Shown here: positions 58,101 through 64,000 of the stretch, in pieces
Numbering within the stretch: the first letter of the stretch is position 1
Layout of the letters: every line of letters starts with the position of its first letter
Assembly: GCF_003597395.2 (NCBI RefSeq)
Contig: NC_133769.1
Location: forward strand, 49,369,675 to 49,433,674
DNA: 64,000 nucleotides
Source of the DNA: Chelonoidis abingdonii
Taxonomy: Eukaryota; Chordata; Testudines; Testudinidae
Direction: 5' to 3'
Program-made: the position numbers and the translations under genes
Notes under the pieces: model-generated
The model's input: the letters and a program-made list of their open reading frames with translations, nothing else
Database searches by the model: none
Told to the model about the DNA's origin: nothing

Positions 58101-61100
58101 TAATCATTTCCTTGCCATTGCAGGGGCATCAGGCACTGGTGCACCTTGGTCTCTCCTATTATCTGCATGTGGCACATAATAGGCAGTCTCCTGTGGGTTG
58201 TAATATTATGATTTAATTTTGGTTGTTGGGTTTAGGGTGTAGATGCTGAGTGGTGCTGGTGGCCTGTGATTCATGGGAGGTCAGTCTAAATGATCTGGGA
58301 GTCCCTTCTGGCCTTAAACTCTCTGATTCACACTACGTCAGGGGGTCCCATCCAATCTATGTCTCTGGTAATGGAGATACATGGTTGGCCCCTATGGTTG
58401 CTAATACAGTATTAACAATGTTTCCTGTGGATACAAATCATGTTTATGATTACCATCTGTCCTGGTTTTCCAGGGATTGGCCCTTATTTTAGGTAGCTGT
58501 CCCAGGAAATCTGCAAGTCTTCTGGGACATTAAAAGTCCTGATTTTTTTTTGTCAGTCATCCCCCTGTTGGCTCCTGCAGTCCTAGAGGGTGTAGTGGGA
58601 GGAGCCATGGGCAATGATTCCTGCTCAGATGGAGCTCTAGCTCTGGAGCCTCTGAGAGCCATGGGGACAGGTCAGCGTCGGAGCAGTGAGCAGGACGGGG
58701 AGCTTGGGGCTGGCAGCACCCAGTCACTGCTGTTTAGGTATTAGGTGTGGAGGGCCACCACCAGGCAGGAGAGAGGTGGATCCAGCCAACGCTGCATCCT
58801 GTTTGGCCAGGTTGATGCCTGGGGCAGCCCTGGGATCCGGTGCCCTCCCCCAGGGTTGAGATGAGGCGACAGTGCTGTGGGTAGGGAGGAAAGCAGTACC
58901 CAGGGATGTATGTGGTGTAGTATGGGAGAGCAGGCAGATGTCCTTGTTTTTTGTACCTCAGAAGTGGCAACCATAAATCATGTTTAGTGTCAGCCAGTTT
59001 CACTAACTGGTTACAAAGTGAGGTCAAGTTGTATAGATAGGGTCTATGTGGCACACAGGGCCTTTTATTTGTTACAAGAGATGTCTGTGTATATTAGACC
59101 TGGTCAGGAATTTTCCAACAGAAAATTAAGTTTCTGCAAAATTTTTTGAATTTTTTTCCATCAGGAAAATCAAAATGAAATATTTTATTTCACATTGGCT
59201 TGACCCAAATTGGAATATTTCATTCTGTTGAACTGACCTGAAACATTTTTGTTTTGAATCAGTTCAATAAAATATTAAACTGCTACTGCCTCTTGGGAGT
59301 TGTAGTTCTCGCCCCCATTCTTTCCTATGGGCTGGGCTCCCTGAAGGAATACATCTCTCAGAATGTAACACGGGTTCCCACCTGACCAAGCTGAATGATG
59401 CATCATGAGAGTCAAAAACTCTGCTGAGTCTGCCCAGCAAGGGAGAATGGACTATCAGGCTCCTAAACACCAACAACTCCCAGGAAGTGATCAATAGGAA
59501 AATGCAATTTAGTGTTGAAATAACTCAAAATCAAGTAGTTTTGGTCAGTTCAACAAATCCAAATGAAACATTTCAACAGTTGTGAATCAAAATTTGTCAG
59601 AAATGCTATTGTGTTAGTACATGAGTGTGAGGAGCCAGGTTAGTTAACATTATCTTTATCATTACTTTGTGGTCACAGCAGACAAGACCAAGTCCTTTTC
59701 AGCACCGTGGTACAATGCAGGTCCAATTTTGGTTGAGGATTCTAGATGCTACTGGAATATAAATGTTAAATACTAATAAGTAAAGTCAGTGAATCATGAT
59801 TGAACCTTGTTCCCCTAGGGTTTATTCATGAGGGGATGATACAATCCAGAATTTTTCCAGTCTACACCTATTACAAAGTCATGGTCAGCACAGTGATTGC
59901 TAATTTGACTCTTTGAAGTCAAATTAACATACTTTAACATGATAAAAGTTTGTAGTGAAGACAAGCTCTGAAAGGATAGATTCCTTTTATTCCTAGGGGT
60001 TTAGCCAGTGCATGAAGGTACACTTCTCACCTTCCTGTGCTAGTTTTAACATAGTCTTAAAGACTGCACTTTTCAGCACGAACTTACTTTTCTAAATGTC
60101 TCTTCTGGAAATAGTCTCATTTGTACAACTCGTAATCCTTTGCTGTCCATTGGCTGTTTGAGATGCTTTTCAAAACAGTCATTTGGTAATTGTGTTCTTC
60201 TCTGGAAAACACAGATTACTACTTAATACAGATATTCCTATAATTAATTTCAAGTAGATTGCATGGTAGTTTTTTAAACAGCTGAGGTAAGTGTAATTTA
60301 ATATGATGTAGATATGGTTTCCTGGTTTTTAATAAGAAGGCTGGCAGAAGTCATTTTCAGCCCACTGTTATAAAATTGTAACTGAAATGAGCAAACTTTA
60401 AATCTGAAATGAGCAAGAGCTTCAAGGCTATACAATATTTTGCTCTTCCAGTTGACATACAGTGTGCTTTAAAAAGTCTCTGGCTTCTTAATATCACCAA
60501 GCTGTTTTGTGTTTTCTGATTGCAAAACTCAGTTTTTCTTCAAGTTGTTAATATACCTGTTGTGGCAACCATTAATAAGTACACACACTAATAATGAAAT
60601 ACAGCACTGTTTGAAAGCAAAAGTGTATTAAGACCCTAAAGAGTTTTATGTCTATCAATATAGCACAGTTGTGTATTATGAGTTACTACTTATTAAAATA
60701 ATTTTATGTAGCTATTGCACTGAAATATGTACCTTTTACCTTATGAGAGGGCATAGTCTGTAGAGTAATAAAATATCAGAAAACAGAACTGTATGAGTAC
60801 TTGGCATGTGGAAGTGCAATTATAAGGCTAAATTCTACTCAATCACACAAATAGTCCTATTGACTTCTTCAGTGGTTCTTATTTGCATGAATAAGGTGAA
60901 CAGGTTTGGCATGTAGGTAGGAAGCTTGTTTTCTTGCAGTACAATCAAAGATTTCTAAATTCACTAAAACAGCGATCCTAAAAGTGTATGTATATAATAC
61001 AACTCATCTATGAAAGTGTATTAATAAATACTAGAAACAAACTTGTAGTGAATCCCAATCCAAGATTTCTGTTAATGAGCTTTTACTAGAAAGGGGCCCA

Positions 61101-61540
61101 AATTCAAGCCATATGTAATTCTCTAGTGAAATTACACCAGGTGTGAATTCAACCCCATTTCTCTTTTGTACATTGTGAAGTTCAGCATAAATGGATCTTA
61201 ACCATTAAAATTATCTGGAACTGAATATCTCAACCATCTTAAGGCCAGCCTTCTTGTTTCAGGTAGCCGGGAGTCTGCTTTTGTGTATGCCATCTCCTCT
61301 GCTGGAGTTGTATTTGCTATCACAAGGGCATGTAGTCAAGGAGAATTAAAATCCTGCTCCTGTGATCCAAAGAAGAAAGGGTCTGCCAAGGACAACAAGG
61401 GCCACTTTGATTGGGGTGGCTGCAGCGATAACGTTGACTATGGTGTCAAATTTGCCAGAGCATTTGTGGATGCCAAAGAAAGGAAGGGAAAAGATGCCAG
61501 AGCACTAATGAACCTTCACAACAACAGAGCTGGAAGAAAG
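52088..61540 (+). CDS. WNT2: WNT2, first three coding exons; 3' exons outside window
   Basis: WNT2 is a secreted, lipid-modified, cysteine-rich ligand that signals through Frizzled/LRP receptors and beta-catenin, known for roles in lung, heart and placenta development. Exons 52088-52167, 54009-54232 and 61263-61540 join in frame with AG/GT sites and give about 194 residues: signal peptide, N-terminal cysteine-rich part and the middle of the Wnt domain. The segment [20 protein letters not shown] in exon 3 fits WNT2 rather than the paralogue WNT2B, and the position after ASZ1 supports this. The exon carrying the palmitoleoylated serine lies beyond the window. No break or stop is seen. Confidence 0.95.
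52168..54008 (+). other. WNT2: WNT2 intron 1
   Basis: No transposon recognised, in contrast to other introns here. A short (GA)n run lies at 52802-52819 and an (ACAAA)n-like run near 53077. Confidence 0.6.
52802..52819 (+). repeat. (GA)n microsatellite
   Basis: A short run of about nine GA units. Confidence 0.85.
53820..54360. promoter_or_regulatory. CpG-rich patch around WNT2 exon 2
   Basis: This stretch is far richer in C, G and CpG than its surroundings, with many CG dinucleotides around exon 2. It starts about 1.7 kb after exon 1. It could be an alternative promoter/CpG island or simply reflect the GC-rich exon. No TATA box was recognised. Confidence 0.4.
54009..54232 (+). CDS. WNT2: WNT2 exon 2
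   Basis: The acceptor is CCCCGCAG and the donor GTAAGT. The exon is 224 nt, GC-rich, and encodes [20 protein letters not shown], then [20 protein letters not shown], ending FGRVLLR. The conserved cysteines and the HRWNC motif of the Wnt family are present. It lies in a CpG-rich patch (about 53820-54360), in contrast to the AT-rich surroundings. Confidence 0.95.
54233..55884 (+). other. WNT2: WNT2 intron 2, left part
   Basis: The first 130 nt continue the GC-rich patch, then AT-rich sequence. No gene or repeat recognised. Confidence 0.55.
55885..56475 (-). mobile_element. hAT transposon 3' end, inverted copy
   Basis: Read on the minus strand from 56475, the sequence is a homologue of 56844-57484. 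It includes the transposase C-terminal codons ([12 protein letters not shown]), the stop, and the 3' region down to AATCATGATTAATTTTTTAG near the outer end. It is shorter by small deletions and more diverged. Its outer terminus is less clear. Confidence 0.82.
56490..57484 (+). mobile_element. hAT transposon, 3' half with terminal repeat
   Basis: The + strand carries the 3' half of a hAT (ZBED-like) transposase and the 3' terminal region. The outer end, ATCGCTTGACAGCCCTA, inverted gives TAGGGCTGTCAAGCGAT, a hAT-type terminus. The 5' half is absent. It faces away from the copy at 55885-56475. Confidence 0.88.
56592..57102 (+). pseudogene. hAT transposase relic, C-terminal dimerisation region
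   Basis: Two frames joined by a frameshift near 56800: [20 protein letters not shown], then [12 protein letters not shown] and, at the end, [20 protein letters not shown], the hAT C-terminal dimerisation motif. The N-terminal zinc finger and catalytic part are missing, so it is inactive. Confidence 0.85.
57485..57999 (+). other. WNT2: WNT2 intron 2, between hAT pair and CR1
   Basis: Open frames on both strands, none recognised. Possibly repeat-derived. Confidence 0.4.
58000..58330 (+). mobile_element. CR1 LINE 3' end
   Basis: Matches the general form of a CR1 3' untranslated region: GGAATTTTCCCCCAGGTCAG near the start and GGTCAGTCTAAATGATCTGG, then CCCTTCTGGCCTTAAACTCT, at the end. The subfamily differs from those at 23010 and 34268. 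Confidence 0.7.
59090..59600. mobile_element. Palindromic short transposon
   Basis: The left side CCTGGTCAGGAATTTTCCAA and the right side TGAATCAAAATTTGTCAGAA, with inner arms TTGGGAGTTGTAGTTC and CAACAACTCCCAGG, form a long imperfect inverted repeat. AT-rich outer arms (GAAATATTTTATTTCACATT versus AAATGAAACATTTCAAC) also pair. Confidence 0.55.
59601..61262 (+). other. WNT2: WNT2 intron 2, right part
   Basis: AT-rich and apparently unique. A short palindromic-element fragment (GGCTAAATTCTACTCAATCA) lies near 60829. Confidence 0.5.
61263..61540 (+). CDS. WNT2: WNT2 exon 3
   Basis: The acceptor is TTGTTTCAG and the donor GTGGGT. The exon is 278 nt and ends in phase 0. It begins by completing the serine codon split at 54232 and encodes [20 protein letters not shown], the CSCDP motif, the FDWGGCSDN motif and [12 protein letters not shown]. 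These are core Wnt signatures, and the sequence is almost identical to mammalian WNT2. Confidence 0.96.
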
Positions 61541-61844
61541 GTGGGTGTGACACTTCTTACTTACTAAAACTTATCTTCTCTAAATGACCTAAAATTCCTT
61601 GACCTAATAACAAAAAATGGAAACATATCATTCTGGGGGCATTACCCTTTGAGACTCATTAACATATCTCAAAAATGCATTTGGGATGAAATTCACTCTG
61701 TGGAGAGGGCCAGTGTAAGATCTACTGCACCACTTACATGCCCACTTCAGGCCTCAATCCTGAGAAGGTTTACAAACATACACTTAATTTTATGTACAGT
61801 GAGTAGTTGTCCTATTGAAATCAATGAAATTATTCATGTCAGGA

Positions 61845-61893
61845 GATCAGACTAGATGGTCTGGTGGTCCCTACAGGCCTTAGATTCTATAAC
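61845..61893 (+). mobile_element. Short CR1 3' terminal fragment
   Basis: AGATCAGACTAGATGGTCTG and GGTCCCTACAGGCCTTAGAT then TCTAT match the end of CR1 elements. The sequence just before (61690-61840) may be part of a small palindromic element. Confidence 0.65.
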
Positions 61894-63529
61894 AGGGGTT
61901 CCCACCCAAGCACGAAGACAACTGTGTGCCAATCTGCTAAGCACTTGCATAAGTCTTTGCAAGATCAGAGTGTAAGTGAGAGTTTAATTGGTGTCTAGAC
62001 CTTGCACATAGGTGAATTCTAACCTGGGTGAATAAAGAAGGGAAACCTTTGAATACACTCAAAGACCACAGCAAAGGATTGGTTTAGCTGCCAAAGAGCA
62101 AATCCTTCTACCCCAACAATGAAATAAAACAGCATAATGTACATCCACATGGGGACAATAAACATGCAATAGAAATTATCAGAGGGGGTGAAATATAGCT
62201 ACTTCACTAATCTAAAAAATAAAATAAATAGAAACAAATTGCACTTGTTTAGCCCAAAGGCTCTGACCCAACCTTTATCCAAACACTGTATTAAAATAAC
62301 ATCCTTGGAACTTCCAAAATAGTCTTTACTTTTGTTAGTAAAATGGCAATAAACTGCTAGGCCTGTTGCCTACTGCTTGTGCAGTGAGTTGGAAAATACA
62401 CACACTCACCGTTTTGCCTTGGGATTTATAGAATATATATAAATGAATATGGTCCATGTGACTGGAGTGTATTGATTAATTATTCAAGGACATAAGAAAA
62501 TCATCATATGCACAGCATCTGAAAAATTGTCATATAGCCTCTGTACTTTCACTGAAGAGATTTACTTGTTAAAAATGAAGAATTTTGATGACTTTGTTCA
62601 AGAATCTCTGTTCTTTTTGCATCCAAATTAAATAGGAAGTATATTTTTCGTATTTTGTGTGATTTGTTTTAAAAAAAATTCTCTAAAATGGATATGAAGT
62701 CCTCTTATATTAGCCATTCTCCATAAGAAAAATGTGTCCCCTTTTAGCCCCTGATTTGGTTAATTCTGATGAATGTAGATGGTCTTCCGGGTTAGTTAGT
62801 TTTGCTTTTTCCTGATGGTGCCTCTCCCGCTAGTTTCAAATGGTTGTAGACAACACATTGTTTAGCCAGATGAGATTATCCAATCCAATGAAGAGTCAGA
62901 ATGGTCAGTCAAAGAGAGCTATCTCAATGCTTTATAGTGTAAGGGATTGACTGTAAGGGATTGTTATATATGAGACAGAGCATGATTTTATATGGTGAAA
63001 GCTCCTTGGCTGGGAGTATCCGCTGTCCATGCAATGCTAAAAAAAATAAACAACCATTAACATTGATCTGGAAAGGTACTGCCACATCTAGTAAGTGAAT
63101 AGGTTGGGGACATAAGATCAATGAAGAGACTTCAGGAAATGTATTAAGTTTAAACTAGCCAAGAAACAAGAGAGTTATAAATCAAATCCTTTTATGCTTT
63201 AGAACCTGGTTTTTAGAAGGGGGTTCCCTCTTTGTACCCACAGTTTAGTGGTTTGAATTTAATTAGAAACGGGTGTCCTTTACCTGCCTCATTACCTGAA
63301 TGTATCAACAAATCTGGCAGTTACAGGTCTAGATGAAGTAAATTGTATCCACAGTTATTTTTCCTCTGCAAAATGAGAGGCCAGATTGTGATGAGAGGCC
63401 CTTTCAAAAGCAGGCCCTTACATTTTAGTAAATCAAAACATCCCATATGCACCAAATGAATGGCCATATTGTATATCATTATCTGAGCATCACTGAAGAA
63501 AAAACCTCCCATATCTTAATGGGCAGTTT
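61894..63529 (+). other. WNT2: WNT2 intron 3, mostly unclassified
   Basis: AT-rich. No gene or clear repeat. Confidence 0.5.
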
Positions 63530-63534
63530 CTGAT

Positions 63535-63662
63535 GTCTGAGGCCTCAGTTCAGCAAGGTACTTAAAACATGTGCCTGACTTTAAATACTGAGTAGTCTCA
63601 TTAATTTCTACTCACATGCTTAAAGTTAGACATATGCTTAAATTATTTGCTGAGCTGGGGCC
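63535..63662. mobile_element. Palindromic short element
   Basis: TCAGTTCAGCAAGGTACTTA and TTAAATTATTTGCTGAGCTG pair in inverted order, as do AACATGTGCCTGACTTTAAA and TAAAGTTAGACATATGCTTA, around a centre near 63600. This is the form of a well-known palindromic short element of reptile genomes. Confidence 0.6.
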
Positions 63663-64000
63663 TTGTTTTAATACTAAGTTCATCAGTCCAGATAGGACTG
63701 TGAGAATGTCAGTGACTGATTTGAACCATAGTAATGTTGGGGGGGATGCCCCCTGCAACAATAATCTAATACATTGTTTACCAGTCACAGAAGAAAACCA
63801 AAGATGCTGGTCTGTTACTCTGGGTATGTAATATACTGTAGTTTCTTTAGAAAGCTCTTGGTTGGAAAAGGCCATTCCAGTCTACTCCAGCTCCATTAAT
63901 ATGGCTTTTTTTTCCTGCAACACAAACTCTAAAGTGCATGCGTTTTATGAATCTTGAGAATAAACTTCCAGAGATGTGATTGTCATAGATCAAAGTCTAT

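Noticed and set aside
52088..61540. WNT2B instead of WNT2
   Set aside because: Exon 3 sequence after CSCDP and the neighbouring ASZ1 gene both fit WNT2.
1..64000. CRISPR array, operon or other prokaryote-type system
   Set aside because: Spliced vertebrate genes and vertebrate repeats throughout; no regularly spaced direct repeats seen.

Overview
The window is nuclear DNA from an amniote, most likely a cryptodiran (hidden-necked) turtle. It carries parts of two vertebrate genes on the + strand with good splice sites, in a background of reptile-type repeats: CR1 LINEs, a tRNA-derived SINE with a CR1-like tail (the cryptodire type), DIRS-like tyrosine-recombinase retrotransposons, a PIF/Harbinger element, and many hAT-type and other short transposons. 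The species assignment rests on this repeat profile and on the reptilian state of the genes. It was not tested by a search.

Gene layout. From 5.8 to 40.5 kb lie the last nine coding exons of ASZ1 (GASZ), the germ-cell ankyrin/SAM/leucine-zipper protein of the mitochondrial outer membrane that works in the piRNA pathway. The exons cover the last ankyrin repeats, the SAM domain, the coiled coil and the C-terminal membrane anchor. The first exons must lie left of the window. After an 11.6 kb intergenic stretch, WNT2 begins: exon 1 (signal peptide) at 52.09 kb, exon 2 at 54.01 kb and exon 3 at 61.26 kb. The remaining exons lie to the right. The order ASZ1 then WNT2 on one strand is the order known from other amniotes at the CFTR-ASZ1-WNT2 locus.

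Repeats by region. 0.8-3.8 kb: a decayed DIRS-like element with a CR1 fragment and a short transposon inside it. 3.9-4.3 kb: a short hAT-type element with a perfect 8-bp target duplication. 6.7-11.0 kb: a nearly complete but inactive Harbinger element with transposase and Myb-like relics. 15.5-20.0 kb: a near full-length CR1 with unusually dense indels and a poly-C block. 21-22 kb: nested short elements. 23-24 kb: a CR1 3' end. 25.3-27.4 kb: a second DIRS relic. 29.6-31.5 kb: an unclassified block split by an hAT-type element. 34.3-36.0 kb: a truncated CR1. 37.7-38.1 kb: a long near-perfect hairpin beside a short transposon. 48.7 kb: the SINE. 55.9-57.5 kb: two hAT transposon ends joined back to back. 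58-59.6 kb: CR1 and a palindromic element.

I found no CRISPR array, operon or new multi-gene system. The items most worth a second look are the 54-bp-arm hairpin in the ASZ1 intron, the inverted hAT pair in WNT2 intron 2, the oddly error-rich CR1 with its poly-C block, and a short upstream reading frame whose stop overlaps the WNT2 start codon.
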